Assembly: GCA_947623595.1 (NCBI GenBank)
Contig: CANQHC010000010.1
Location: 1 to 60,256, forward strand
DNA length: 60,256 bases
Reading direction: 5' to 3'
From: an uncultured Clostridia bacterium
GTDB lineage: Bacteria > Bacillota > Clostridia > TANB77 > CAG-508
Below are positions 19,061 through 29,500 of this stretch, one piece after another; position 1 is the first letter of the stretch, and every line of letters begins with the position of its first letter. Under the pieces are notes generated by a model. It worked only from the letters and a program-made list of their open reading frames with translations, had not been told where the DNA came from and did no database searches. Both the position numbers and the translations under genes were made by a program.

Positions 19061-19486
19061 TTAATTTTTATTTCTTTGCTTATTCATATATGTTTCAAGA
19101 ATATAAACAGCAGAAATAGTATCTACAACTTCCTTCTTTTTATACTTATTAATGTTTAAATAATTCATTGTTTTATGTGCTGCTACAGTTGTTAATCTTT
19201 CATCAATAGTTTCAATTGAAATTTTAGGATATTTACATTTTAATTTATGGATGAATTTCTCAGTTACTTCTACTCTAACTGTTTTTGTTCCATTCATATT
19301 AATTGGCATTCCAATTACAAAAACATCAATTAAATATTTTTCTAAAATTTCATCCAATCTTTTTAAAATAATTTTATCATTTCCATTATGTTGAATAGTT
19401 TCTAACCCCTGAGCAGTAATTCCTAATTCATCTGTAATTGCTAATCCTACTCTACTATCTCCATAGTCAATTCCTAATTTTCGCAT
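19061..19486 (-). CDS. ruvX: putative Holliday junction resolvase RuvX / YqgF
   Basis: 141 aa, RNase H-like fold. MRKLGIDYGDSRVGLAI carries the first catalytic Asp, FVIGMPINMNG the Glu-bearing strand region, and IETIDERLTT the second acidic site. Homologues act in pre-16S rRNA end processing and have been proposed as Holliday junction resolvases. The gene starts 3 bases after the ireB stop, so the two are co-translated. All three acidic regions are intact. Confidence 0.93.
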   Translation of the reverse strand: MRKLGIDYGDSRVGLAITDELGITAQGLETIQHNGNDKIILKRLDEILEKYLIDVFVIGMPINMNGTKTVRVEVTEKFIHKLKCKYPKISIETIDERLTTVAAHKTMNYLNINKYKKKEVVDTISAVYILETYMNKQRNKN

Positions 19487-19489
19487 TTA

Positions 19490-19744
19490 TTAATCATCCA
19501 ATCCAATATAGTTCTTTACCATCTTTTCTAAAAGTTCATCTCTTTCTAGTTGCCTTATAAGAGTTCTTGCTCCTTTGTGGCTAGTAATATAAGTTGGGTC
19601 TCCAGATAAAATATAACCTACTATTTGATTAATTGGATTATAGCCTTTTTCTTCCAAGGCACCATATACCTCTTTTAAAATTTCTCTAGTTTTAACATTT
19701 TTATCTTTTTCTACTTTGAAACTAACAGTTTCATCAGATATCAT
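19490..19744 (-). CDS. ireB: IreB-family regulatory phosphoprotein (UPF0297)
   Basis: 84 aa. IreB is phosphorylated on threonines near its N-terminus by the PASTA kinase IreK in Enterococcus and affects cephalosporin resistance. The family segments [28 protein letters not shown] (abridged here to positions about 17-44) and [20 protein letters not shown] are present, as is an N-terminal DETVSF with the candidate phospho-Thr. It begins 11 bases after the stop of the GAF/degenerate GGDEF gene, so the conserved ireB-ruvX pair has been joined to an upstream membrane-protein cluster. Confidence 0.93.
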   Translation of the reverse strand: MISDETVSFKVEKDKNVKTREILKEVYGALEEKGYNPINQIVGYILSGDPTYITSHKGARTLIRQLERDELLEKMVKNYIGLDD

Positions 19745-19755
19745 TTTAAAACCTC

Positions 19756-20850
19756 CTATAAATAGTTAATTGTGTGTTCTTCTTTTGGAGCTTGGTCTAA
19801 ATACTCTTCTAATTTTTTAGTAAGCCCCTCTAATGCAGTACCTTTATAATAAGTTGATACTACTACGTTTAGTTTTGGCTTTGCTAAATATCTTTCTTGT
19901 TTCTTTCCATTTTGCTTTATTACCTCAATTGCAAAATTTTCTGTTTTTTGTTTCATTTCTTTCATAAAAGTTACTACTGCATCCATATCAATTCCTGAAA
20001 ATACAATAGCAAATTTAGGTCCCATATATCTTACAAAAATATATTCATTTGATAAGTTTTCTTTTATAATTCTACTTACTTCAACTATTATTCTATCTCC
20101 TATTTTTCTACTATATGTTTCGTTAATTTCTTCTATATTAGTAATACGAAATAAGCATACTGTAGAAGTTGTATATTTGTCTATTACTTTTTTAGCTTCT
20201 CCAAATAAATATTCTTCTGATTTTAAATTTGTAAATTTATCTTCTCTTACTATATTTTCAATAACTTGTTGATTTTCTACTGTTCTTAATACAGATACTA
20301 TATTATTCTTCACTACTTCTAAAATTGTTGTATCTATATTATCAAATTCATGAGGCTTACTTCCTTCTATTATCCAATATCCAATATAAACATTTTCAAC
20401 ATATAGAGGGAAAAACATTGCCGACTTTGCTCTTCCAAATTCCATTCTTTGATATGGTAATCTGTCACCTTCACGCTCTACTGTAACATATTTTGGGGTT
20501 GCTGTATGAATACTGTCTTTAAATATTTCCTCACTTTGTAGATTTCTTAAACTATCCCAATGTTTTTGTTCTACATTTGATGCTTTTACCTGATAATCTG
20601 TTCCATTATAGATAACAATTGTTGAATATTTAATTTGATATCTTTCAATTAAAATATCATTGATTTTCTTTATTTTTTCATCTACTGAACTTATTTCACT
20701 AACAGTATTCATAAAGTCTTGTAATACATTTAAGCTGGTTATCTTTTGATTCAAATTATGAAAATTCTGTATTTTTTTGTGTATTGACATATTATATACC
20801 ATTAGTAATATAATTATAAGTACTAATAGTACAATTACTCCGAGTATCAA
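19756..20850 (-). CDS. membrane-bound GAF protein with degenerate GGDEF domain
   Basis: 364 aa. One N-terminal membrane helix (about 2-19), a short coiled coil, a GAF-like domain (about 45-190; [21 protein letters not shown]), then a GGDEF-like domain (about 205-355). The cyclase active site, normally R-x-GGDEF, reads [13 protein letters not shown], so both the metal-binding acidic residues and the second glycine are lost. Diguanylate cyclase activity is therefore not expected; it may be a sensor or scaffold. It lies between the TadZ-like gene (25-base gap) and ireB (11-base gap), probably in one transcript. Confidence 0.75.
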   Translation of the reverse strand: MILGVIVLLVLIIILLMVYNMSIHKKIQNFHNLNQKITSLNVLQDFMNTVSEISSVDEKIKKINDILIERYQIKYSTIVIYNGTDYQVKASNVEQKHWDSLRNLQSEEIFKDSIHTATPKYVTVEREGDRLPYQRMEFGRAKSAMFFPLYVENVYIGYWIIEGSKPHEFDNIDTTILEVVKNNIVSVLRTVENQQVIENIVREDKFTNLKSEEYLFGEAKKVIDKYTTSTVCLFRITNIEEINETYSRKIGDRIIVEVSRIIKENLSNEYIFVRYMGPKFAIVFSGIDMDAVVTFMKEMKQKTENFAIEVIKQNGKKQERYLAKPKLNVVVSTYYKGTALEGLTKKLEEYLDQAPKEEHTINYL

Positions 20851-20875
20851 AAAATCACCTCTTTTTTTGCAATGA

Positions 20876-23368
20876 TTAATAACTATTTTTCATTCTATTT
20901 AATGTATCATTCATATCATTTGAAAAATTATTTTGACTCATACTTTGATTATTATTTTGATAATTATTTTGATAATTATTGTTACTGCTATAGTTATTGT
21001 AATTATTGTTTTTATTCTTCATATTATTATTAATTAACGGATAAACCATATTTCCTAATTTTTCAAGCGTCGAAACAAAATTTTTCGAATACCCATTTAA
21101 AGAAATTTTACAATTTACAAGCCCATCTAAATATTTTGCATATGCTTGTTCTTCAAAAGGTATGCTACAATATGTTACAGAATCTTTATTAAATAGTTCA
21201 GTCATAAAAGACATTGATGGGTCATTATAAAAGGCCATTCCACCTATTATTGTTTTTTCGTTTACACTTCTTAAGTGCACTACTTTATTTAATACTATTC
21301 TAATTTTTTCAGGATTTAATGCATTTTTAGCTTTTAAATTTCTTAAGAAAGCTGTTAATGGTTGAATTGTTAGTACATCCAAACTTTGTACTAAATATAT
21401 TTCTTGTGCTTCATTAAAATATCCGTATTCAGTATCAAAATCGCAATCTAAAATTATTAAAGAATAATTTTGTACTAAAGTTGGCAATATATTATTATAA
21501 TCATCTGCACTCTCTTCTCCTGGAATAGTTGTATACACTGTTAAGTTTTTATGAACTTGAATTCCTGTTGCATTTCCTCTTCTTAACTCATCAATACATG
21601 AATATGCTGTTTTTCTTAAATTTTCTTCATTTTCTGTATAAATATAGTAAGCATTTTTATTTCTAGTTAAGTCTAGTATTGCAGTATTAATGCCTTTTTG
21701 TGAAAGTGTTTCTGCAATATTGTTTACCAAAAAAGAGGTTCCGTTCTTAGATGTTCCCACAAATGCAACTATTTTTTTATCTCTTGTTAATAATGAGCTT
21801 AAGTTATTGCTTGCATAACTTGTAGTATTTTCTATTTGATTTGACCCATATGATAAATTTGGATTCTGGCCTTGTGTATTAAATGAACTTATTGGCTGTT
21901 GTTGCTGTCCTGCCGACATATTATTATTTTGAATATTATTATATGGTGCAAATCTTTGATTTTCAACACCGTTGCTAGCTACTTGACTTTGAGAACTACC
22001 TTGAATTGAATTTGCTGCTATTCCTACATTTTGATTACTTACAGGCTCATCTTCTAACCCAGGTAAAATCATTCCACTATTTGTATTTTGTGTAGAAATT
22101 GTAGAGGTTATTGCTGGTGCTTCTTCATCTCCTAATTCAAATAGGTTTACTGGTGCTCCCTCAGAAACAATTACATTATCTTGCTGTTCTGTTCCTTCCT
22201 GTTGAGTTGCAACATCTACATCTCCAACTTTTTTAGGTCTTCCTCTTCCTCTTTTTGCTTTTTCTTCTTCTACTGCTTCCGATTGTACTTTCTTTGGTCT
22301 ACCTCTTCTCTTTGGTTGTGCTGATTCTGTATTTTCTTCCGTTGTTGTTTCTTGAATTTGAACGTTGCTTGGACTTTCTTGATTAGTTATTGGCTCATTA
22401 CCTACTTCTTGATTTTGAACGTTTTGTTCTTGCCCTGATTGCTCACTTTGTACTTCATCCATTTTTTTAACATTTGCTGTATTAATTGCAGAAGGAATAA
22501 TAACAGGATCAGTCATTTTATTTTTGTTCAAATTATTTTCTATTACATCTAAATTTACTTTTTCATTCTTAGGTTCTTCTTTTACTTTAGGTTGTTTAGC
22601 ATTTTTACTGTAATTATTATATTTAACTGGTTGTTGTACTTTGGTACTTGTATTTGAATTGCTAGTTGTTCCAGCAAATGAAATAACTTGTTGATATTTC
22701 AAGGAGTTTGCTTCCAATACCGCTTTTACATTCAATGGTAAAAATTTTGCAATTAATCTTAGTTGTGCATCCGTATATTGAGTAGCAATATGATCAAAAC
22801 TTTCTACATATTTTTGTTCATTACCACCTAATTTTTTATAATGACTTAAGATATTTTGAATTTCAACTTCACTAACGTCTCCTTCATTTTCTACCTTATA
22901 ATCAACATCTTCAGAATCTATACGATAATATACTTTTGCTTCTTTTTTTGTACGTGGCTTTGATAGTAACTCGCATACTTGAGTAATTGTTCTATCTTTT
23001 CCAATAAGTGCGTTATACACACCAATTCCAAATAATTTTACTAAAAATGGTTCTGATTTTGCTCTTCTGTCTGTGCATATAAAAATAATAGGAATATCAT
23101 TTCCTGATTGGTTTGTAGCTTCATCACTTATATTATCCAATTTTTCAAAAATAAATTTGTCAATTGAATCATAATTTGTATTTGAATATGGCTGTAATTC
23201 TTCAGCTATGACAATTCTGTCATAAGTTTTATCTCTTTGTAACTCTTTAATAATTGCGTTAAAATAATATACATTTTTAACTGAAATAATTTCTTTATAA
23301 TCTTGTTGATATTTTTTTATGATTGACTCAGAAATTTTTTCATTATTAACTGCAAATAATGCTTTCAT
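20876..23368 (-). CDS. TadZ/CpaE-like ATPase with pseudo-receiver and AT-hook-like motifs
   Basis: 830 aa in three parts. Residues about 1-150 look like a receiver-type alpha/beta domain (FICTDRRAKSEPFLVKLFGIG) without a clear phosphoacceptor. About 250-530 is low complexity, Gln/Asn-rich, with two AT-hook-like motifs (KRRGRPKKV and RGRGRPKKV). About 540-790 is a MinD/ParA-type P-loop domain: FVGTSKNGTSFLVNNIAETL, LIILDCDFD (Walker B-like) and IRIVLNKV. The P-loop lacks the lysine before Thr/Ser. The Asn-rich tail ends in MKNSY. TadZ and CpaE place pilus machines at the pole. The ATG at 23368 has GGAGGGG at 9 bases, inside the end of the upstream gene; an ATG 20 codons earlier is unlikely. 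Confidence 0.65.
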   Translation of the reverse strand: MKALFAVNNEKISESIIKKYQQDYKEIISVKNVYYFNAIIKELQRDKTYDRIVIAEELQPYSNTNYDSIDKFIFEKLDNISDEATNQSGNDIPIIFICTDRRAKSEPFLVKLFGIGVYNALIGKDRTITQVCELLSKPRTKKEAKVYYRIDSEDVDYKVENEGDVSEVEIQNILSHYKKLGGNEQKYVESFDHIATQYTDAQLRLIAKFLPLNVKAVLEANSLKYQQVISFAGTTSNSNTSTKVQQPVKYNNYSKNAKQPKVKEEPKNEKVNLDVIENNLNKNKMTDPVIIPSAINTANVKKMDEVQSEQSGQEQNVQNQEVGNEPITNQESPSNVQIQETTTEENTESAQPKRRGRPKKVQSEAVEEEKAKRGRGRPKKVGDVDVATQQEGTEQQDNVIVSEGAPVNLFELGDEEAPAITSTISTQNTNSGMILPGLEDEPVSNQNVGIAANSIQGSSQSQVASNGVENQRFAPYNNIQNNNMSAGQQQQPISSFNTQGQNPNLSYGSNQIENTTSYASNNLSSLLTRDKKIVAFVGTSKNGTSFLVNNIAETLSQKGINTAILDLTRNKNAYYIYTENEENLRKTAYSCIDELRRGNATGIQVHKNLTVYTTIPGEESADDYNNILPTLVQNYSLIILDCDFDTEYGYFNEAQEIYLVQSLDVLTIQPLTAFLRNLKAKNALNPEKIRIVLNKVVHLRSVNEKTIIGGMAFYNDPSMSFMTELFNKDSVTYCSIPFEEQAYAKYLDGLVNCKISLNGYSKNFVSTLEKLGNMVYPLINNNMKNKNNNYNNYSSNNNYQNNYQNNNQSMSQNNFSNDMNDTLNRMKNSY

Positions 23369-23373
23369 TTGTT

Positions 23374-23802
23374 TTAACCCCTCCAACCTCTCACAACAAT
23401 TGCGAATATTAATGGTAATACCTGACAAATTACCATTACTGTAATAATGGCAACTAGTACTCCGAAACCTTTATCTTGTACATCTAACTTTCTAATTCCA
23501 ATTACATAACGATAAATCGCTGCAATTACAATTCCTATAAAACCAAAAGGAATACTATAAATTCTAACTAAGTTTAATACATATGCTGCAAGGCCATAAG
23601 TATTATTTCCGTATGCTACTTGGTAATCTTCTAGACTTTTTAAAGCTTTATCTTTTAGTTCAACTAAGTTTGTAGTTGCAGTTGTTCCTGAAGTAACAAT
23701 GTTTTCCTGTGGTACAGGATTATCATAAGCGTTGTTAGCATATACTGTTACTGTACCCATTAAAATTAAAAAGATAAATAACATTGCTATTAGCTTTTTC
23801 AT
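23374..23802 (-). CDS. small secreted/membrane protein of pilin-like (VirB2/TrbC-like) topology
   Basis: 142 aa. A signal peptide (about 3-22, ending VYANNAYD), a soluble stretch of about 50 residues, then two hydrophobic helices (SIPFGFIGIVIAAIYRYVIG and FGVLVAIITVMVICQVLPLI) separated by a short basic loop (IRKLDVQDKG). VirB2/TrbC pilins share the signal-peptide-plus-two-helices layout, but I see no decisive motif. It is the first gene of the cluster: its stop lies 5 bases before the TadZ-like start. Function unknown. Confidence 0.55.
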   Translation of the reverse strand: MKKLIAMLFIFLILMGTVTVYANNAYDNPVPQENIVTSGTTATTNLVELKDKALKSLEDYQVAYGNNTYGLAAYVLNLVRIYSIPFGFIGIVIAAIYRYVIGIRKLDVQDKGFGVLVAIITVMVICQVLPLIFAIVVRGWRG

Positions 23803-23989
23803 TTATTAACTTGCCCCTTCCTTGTTTCATATCTTTCTACTTTTCTGTTTTCACTTCTTATATAATACAATAAAGTATAGAAAATAGCAAGAAAAAAACA
23901 TATATTTTTTATTATTTTATCCTAAAGTTCAAATTCTTTATATCAAATATTTCCCTAGTAAAAATTATGACTTTATTATAATAAAAATT

Positions 23990-24063
23990 AATGAAACCCC
24001 AGACTATTTTTGATGCAATAATATATTTTTTATATTATTACTTCATTTTTTCTGAGGTTCATT
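23990..24063 (-). terminator. long hairpin downstream of the seven-FN3 gene
   Basis: Outer arms ATGAAACCCCAGA and TCTGAGGTTCAT pair with one bulge on each side, enclosing an AT-rich inner hairpin (ATAATATA/TATATTAT). It begins 18 bases past the stop of the FN3 gene. There is no long T tail, so it may be a terminator or an mRNA-stabilising 3' end. Confidence 0.5.
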
Positions 24064-24080
24064 TATAATCTATTTTTTGA

Positions 24081-26207
24081 TTATTTTCCTGAAAATTCTG
24101 ATACGTAAGAATATGGTCCTGCTACTAATCTACCATTTACATATTTATAAGCTCTTACTCTTGCTGTATACTTATATGTTTTTTCTGTCAATCCTGAAAT
24201 TGCTCTACTATTTGTTGTAGTTTCAAATTTTATGCTTCCACCAATTCCTGGTACTGTAAAATCTATTTCATATTTTACAGCTCCACTTACTTTATTCCAT
24301 GTTAGATAAACTGTATCACCTATGACATTTGCTCTTAGATTACTAACTCTAGGAATACTTTCATTTCCCTCTGCTGATATTTTGCTTAATGTTCTAAAGC
24401 TTACAACACTAGAATAATTAGCATATTGTTTTTTTCCATTTACATATTCATAAGCTCTTACTTTTACACGATAGCTCGTGTTGTAATTTAACTCATCACT
24501 GTATATAGTTGTATGACTTGCTGAAAGTTCTTCTATTTTTCTGAAACTTCCACTACTTGTTGCTAAATAAACTTCATATCCGTCAGCTTCATCTACTGGC
24601 CACCATGTTAAATATGCTTCATTTCTATTTTTTACTGTTGCTGTCAAATGAGTAACTGCATCTATTTTTTGCTTTGCTGATGTTCTAAATTGTTTTAGAA
24701 TAGAAGCCATTCCTTCTACTTCTCTTCCATTTATAATTTTATAAGCACTTACTTTTACATAATTTAATGTATCATAATCTAAGTTGCTGATTGTAACATT
24801 TTTATTTGCTGTTGTTGATTTTAGATATCTAAAGTTATTGTTGCTTTTCTTAGATAAATAAATATTATATCCATCTGCTTCTGATACTTTTGACCAGCTA
24901 ACACTTGCTGTAGTTCCTGTAATATTACTTACTGTAACATTTTTTACTTGTTCAATTCTTTCTTGTTCATCTGTAGTAAAATATCTTGTTGCAGAAAATT
25001 TACCATAATATGTTGTTCCCGAAATTTTTTTATATGCTCTTACTTTTACTCCATATCTTGTATCATAACTTAAATTTTTTAAAGTAGCACTATTTGTGTA
25101 TACTGTGCTTTTATAATAATATGGTCCATTTTCTGTTGTCATATATATTTGATATCCGTCTGCATCTGTTACCCTTGCCCAATCAAGATATGCTGTAGTT
25201 TGGTCTACATCTATGCTTAAATTTGTAACTGTATTTAATGCTGTAGAATTTGGATTTATTCCGGTAGAAAATCCTTTATAAGAAGATTCTTCTCCATATA
25301 AAGTTCCATTCTTTCCACTCTTATATGCCCTTACTTTTATTCTATAATAAGTATCATAATCTAAGTTTTTTAATGTTGCACTATTTTTATATACTGTGCT
25401 TAAATATTTGTAATTTTCAGAAGATTTTGCTGCATAAATTTCATATCCTTCTGCATCTGATACTTTTGACCAACTAATATATGCTGTATTTCCATTTACT
25501 TCATCGATAGTTAAATTATTTACTTTAGCTGGTTTTGTTTCTGGTACATCATCATACTGACTATTATTAATTACTACTCTTTTTTCTGGTGAAAAATCTC
25601 CATATTCTGTAGTTCCTGAAGTAGTTCTGTATGCTCTTACTTTAAAATAATAAGTTTCTCCTTCTACTCCACCTTTTATAAGAGCGCTATTTGCTCCTTC
25701 AACATTTCCAAGATTTACATAACCCCAACTTGGAATATCTGCAAACACTTGATAACCTGTTGCATTAGAAATTTTTGACCAATTTAGAGAAATTACTCCT
25801 CCATTTTGACTCGCTGTTAAAGTTGTTACTTTGCTTAATGTTGTTTGAATATTTGTATTTACGTTAATAACTTCTGAAAATGTTCCTTGTACCTTAGTTC
25901 CACTAGTACTTATTTGATATCCACATACTTTTGCTGTATAAGTTTTTCCTTCTTGAAAACCAATAACAGGTGCAACTTCACTAGTAACTGATCCTATGTA
26001 CTCAAAACCTCTATTTGATGTGTTAATGTATAAGTCATATCCATCTACGTTTTCGATTTTATTCCATGTAAAATATACTGTATTTCCTTTCATTTCTGAT
26101 TTTAAATTATAGCTTAATGCTTGAACTGTTGAATTCATATTTATCATTGGTAAAGTAATTAGTAATGAAATCATAATAATTATTATCATTTTTTTAATTT
26201 TCATCAT
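24081..26207 (-). CDS. secreted fibronectin type III protein (7 FN3)
   Basis: 708 aa. A signal peptide (hydrophobic about 7-22, cleavage near VQALSY) is followed by seven FN3 modules. Each has a W-x-K/R-V/I-x-x-A-x-GY core and a K-V-R-A-Y/K-V-C-G-Y strand. It resembles the larger FN3 protein at 13.8-16.7 kb in module style and overall plan, but its modules have diverged from one another. There is no sorting signal, transmembrane anchor or catalytic domain. The start at 26207 is set by AGGAGG at 7 bases; a longer frame has no site. A surface or matrix role is inferred. Confidence 0.85.
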   Translation of the reverse strand: MMKIKKMIIIIMISLLITLPMINMNSTVQALSYNLKSEMKGNTVYFTWNKIENVDGYDLYINTSNRGFEYIGSVTSEVAPVIGFQEGKTYTAKVCGYQISTSGTKVQGTFSEVINVNTNIQTTLSKVTTLTASQNGGVISLNWSKISNATGYQVFADIPSWGYVNLGNVEGANSALIKGGVEGETYYFKVRAYRTTSGTTEYGDFSPEKRVVINNSQYDDVPETKPAKVNNLTIDEVNGNTAYISWSKVSDAEGYEIYAAKSSENYKYLSTVYKNSATLKNLDYDTYYRIKVRAYKSGKNGTLYGEESSYKGFSTGINPNSTALNTVTNLSIDVDQTTAYLDWARVTDADGYQIYMTTENGPYYYKSTVYTNSATLKNLSYDTRYGVKVRAYKKISGTTYYGKFSATRYFTTDEQERIEQVKNVTVSNITGTTASVSWSKVSEADGYNIYLSKKSNNNFRYLKSTTANKNVTISNLDYDTLNYVKVSAYKIINGREVEGMASILKQFRTSAKQKIDAVTHLTATVKNRNEAYLTWWPVDEADGYEVYLATSSGSFRKIEELSASHTTIYSDELNYNTSYRVKVRAYEYVNGKKQYANYSSVVSFRTLSKISAEGNESIPRVSNLRANVIGDTVYLTWNKVSGAVKYEIDFTVPGIGGSIKFETTTNSRAISGLTEKTYKYTARVRAYKYVNGRLVAGPYSYVSEFSGK

Positions 26208-26378
26208 AACATTCCCTCCTACCGAAGCAATTTTATCACATTTTATGTATACTGTCAATGGATTTAGCAGATTTTACCACTATAATTTTTATATTTTACA
26301 TTTTCTATAATTTTACGGAAAGTACACTTTCACGTTTTTCTTCATTTTTAATTTACCATTTTTCTAATTACATAGTAA

Positions 26379-26561
26379 CTATTCTACAATAATGTTTTCT
26401 AAACCTGTTGTTTCTTGATTTTGAATAAGAGTAATTTGGTCTTTTTCTTCTTTCATCTTTTCAATTTCGTTTACATGGTAATAATAAAATGCTCCTAAAA
26501 TAGATATAAATAAAATACATATTACTGCAATAGTAATAATAAATGTTTTCTTACTAACCAT
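26379..26561 (-). CDS. small single-pass membrane protein
   Basis: 60 aa, no family recognised. Lys-rich N-terminus, one transmembrane helix (TFIITIAVICILFISILGAF, about 6-25), then a charged helical segment EIEKMKEEKDQI and an acidic tail. AAGGAG at 7 bases before ATG and position 31 bases after the dnaE stop support it as a real, co-transcribed gene. The layout (one helix plus short coil) resembles small division or stress membrane proteins, but nothing specific can be claimed. Confidence 0.6.
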   Translation of the reverse strand: MVSKKTFIITIAVICILFISILGAFYYYHVNEIEKMKEEKDQITLIQNQETTGLENIIVE

Positions 26562-26592
26562 ATTGTTCTCCTTCTTACACTTTAATTATTTT

Positions 26593-29500
26593 TTATTGTT
26601 CGCTAATAATAGCATTTTCTTTTCCTATTAGCTCTTGAAACTGTAATAAAATCTCCGGAGTCATATATATGCCACTTTTAGTTATATCTATTTTCTCTCC
26701 GTTTTGTATTTGCATAGGCATGTTATTATTTTCTCCACTAAAGAAATAAATAGCCCCCTTTAATTTTTCCCTTGTACTTTCACTTAAGTTCGTAATATTT
26801 AATTTAAAAATTTTCTTTTTTATTTCAGAAAATTCAGTAATAGTTCTTGCTACAATTTTAGGTTCTTCATCTTCTCTAATGCTTAATCTTCCTTCTATTA
26901 ATACAATATTATCATTCATTAAAATATTTGAACAACTCTGATAACAACTTTCAAATACAATAATTTCAGCAGACCCATACAAATCTTCTACTGTAATAAA
27001 TGCCATCAATTTATTACTTTTCGTATATTTCTTTTTCACTGAAGATATAATTCCAGCATAAATGACACTTTGGCCATCTTTAAATTCTTCCTTATTAGTA
27101 GTATTTATATTTTCATCCATTGAAATTTCTTCTGTTTGGCTTTTTTCACTTAATTCTCTTAATTTAATAGTATTTATATTGGTTTTTGCCTCTATTTGAG
27201 CTCTCATTGGTTCTAATGGATGTCCTGAAATATATATTCCAAGCATTTCTTTTTCCATGCTAAGCATCTCTTTAGGTAAATATTCTGGTAAGACCATGTA
27301 TTGATATTTCATTCCTTTTATTTCATCATTCTGGTTAGAGTTTCCTAAATCAAACATGCTTACTTGCCCTGCAAAGCTTTTTTTACTACTATCATTAATA
27401 GAATCTATGATTTTTTCAAAAGATGCCATTAGAGTTTTTCTTGTTTGTCCTAATGAATCAAATGCTCCTGCTTTAATCAAGCTTTCTATGCACCTTTTAT
27501 TTACTTGTGAATTTTGAATTCTCTCACAAAAATCACTAAAGTCTTTGAATTCTCCTCCTTCTTTTCTAATTTTAACGATTTCTTCTACTGCTGAATTTCC
27601 TACGTTTTTAATACTTCCCATTCCAAAACGAATTTGATTATTTTCTACTGTAAATTTTGTATCACTTTTGTTGATATCTGGTTTTAGTATTTCAATTCCT
27701 AATCTCTTACATTCTTCAATATAACCTGGTACTTTATCTAAATTTCCTAAGAAACTATTTAGCATTGCTGCCATAAATTCTGTTGGATAATATGCTTTTA
27801 AAAATGCTGTTCGATATGATACTACTGCATATGCTGCTGCATGCGACTTATTAAAAGCATATTTAGCAAATTCTGCCATTTCATCGAATATTCTATTAGC
27901 AGATTGCTCATCTATTCCATTTCTTACGCATCCTGGTACAATTATATTTCCTTGTTCATCTTCTTGACCATGAATAAAAATTTCTCTTTCTTTCGCCATA
28001 ACATCTAATTTTTTCTTTCCCATAGCACGTCTTACCAGATCTGCTCTTCCTAATGAATAACCTGCTAAATCTCTAACAATTTGCATTACTTGCTCTTGAT
28101 ATACCATGCACCCATAAGTTACCTCTAAAATAGGTTTTAAAGATGGATGTGTATAAACAGCATGTTCAGGATCTTTTTTATTTGCAATATATCTTGGAAT
28201 TTGATCCATTGGCCCTGGTCTGTATAAAGAAACACCTGCTATAATGTCTTCTAGGCAATCTGGTTTTAATTCTTTCATGAAATTTGTCATACCTTGGCTT
28301 TCAAATTGAAAAATACCAACGGACTCTCCATTTTGCCACAATTTATATACTTTTGGATCATTCATTTCTTTATCAAATTCTACGTTAATGTTTTTATTGA
28401 TTTTAACTAAATCAATAGTGTCTTGAATTACAGTTAATGTTCTAAGTCCTAAGAAATCCATTTTTAATAGTCCCAATTCTTCCAAAGTGGTCATTATATA
28501 TTGGGTTGAAATAGCTCCTTCTCTTACATAAAGTGGAACATAATTTACAACTGGTTCTTTAGTTATAACAATCCCACAAGCATGTGTTGAAGCCTGTCTT
28601 GGCATTCCTTCCAAAGCCATTGCTATATCTAAAAGCTTTTTTATTTCCTCACTATTTTCATAAAGTTCTTTTAATTCTCTATTTTGTTCCATAGCTTTTT
28701 TTATTGTAATATGTATTTCATTTGGTATCATTTTAGCTAATTTATCTGCCTCAGCATAAGGAACATCTAATACTCTTGCTACATCACGAATAACCATTCT
28801 TGCAGACATTGTGCCAAATGTAATAATCTGAGAAACATGGTCTTTTCCATATTGTTTTTCTACATATTCTATAACTTTACCTCTTTTTTCAAAGCAAAAG
28901 TCGACATCAAAATCTGGCATACTTATTCTTTCAGGATTTAAAAATCTCTCAAAAATAAGATTATATTTTATTGGATCAATATCTGTTATTCCTATGCTAT
29001 ATGCTACAATAGAACCCGCTCCTGAGCCACGTCCTGGTCCAACTGGGATATCATGCGTTTTTGCAAAATGAATATAATCCCATACAATTAAAAAGTAATC
29101 CACATAGCCCATTTTCTTTATAACACTTAATTCATATTTTGTTCTTTCTAGAATTTCGTCCGAAATTTCTTCTCCATAACGAGCTTTTAAGCCCTTCATG
29201 GTTTCATTTTCCAAGAAATCATAATGTGTTTTAAATTCTTCTGGCACATCATAATTAGGCAGAATAGTATGACCAAACTCAAATTCAACATTACATTTAT
29301 CTGCAATTTTTACTGTGTTTTCAATTGCATCTGGTACATTTCTAAAATAATCTGCCATTTCTTCTGGAGATTTTACATATAATTCATCTGTTTCAAAACG
29401 CATTCTATCTGCATCAGTCATTCTTTTTCCAGTTTGTATACATAAAAGTACTTCATGATTATATGCGTCTTCACGTTTCAAATAATGAGCATCGTTTGTT

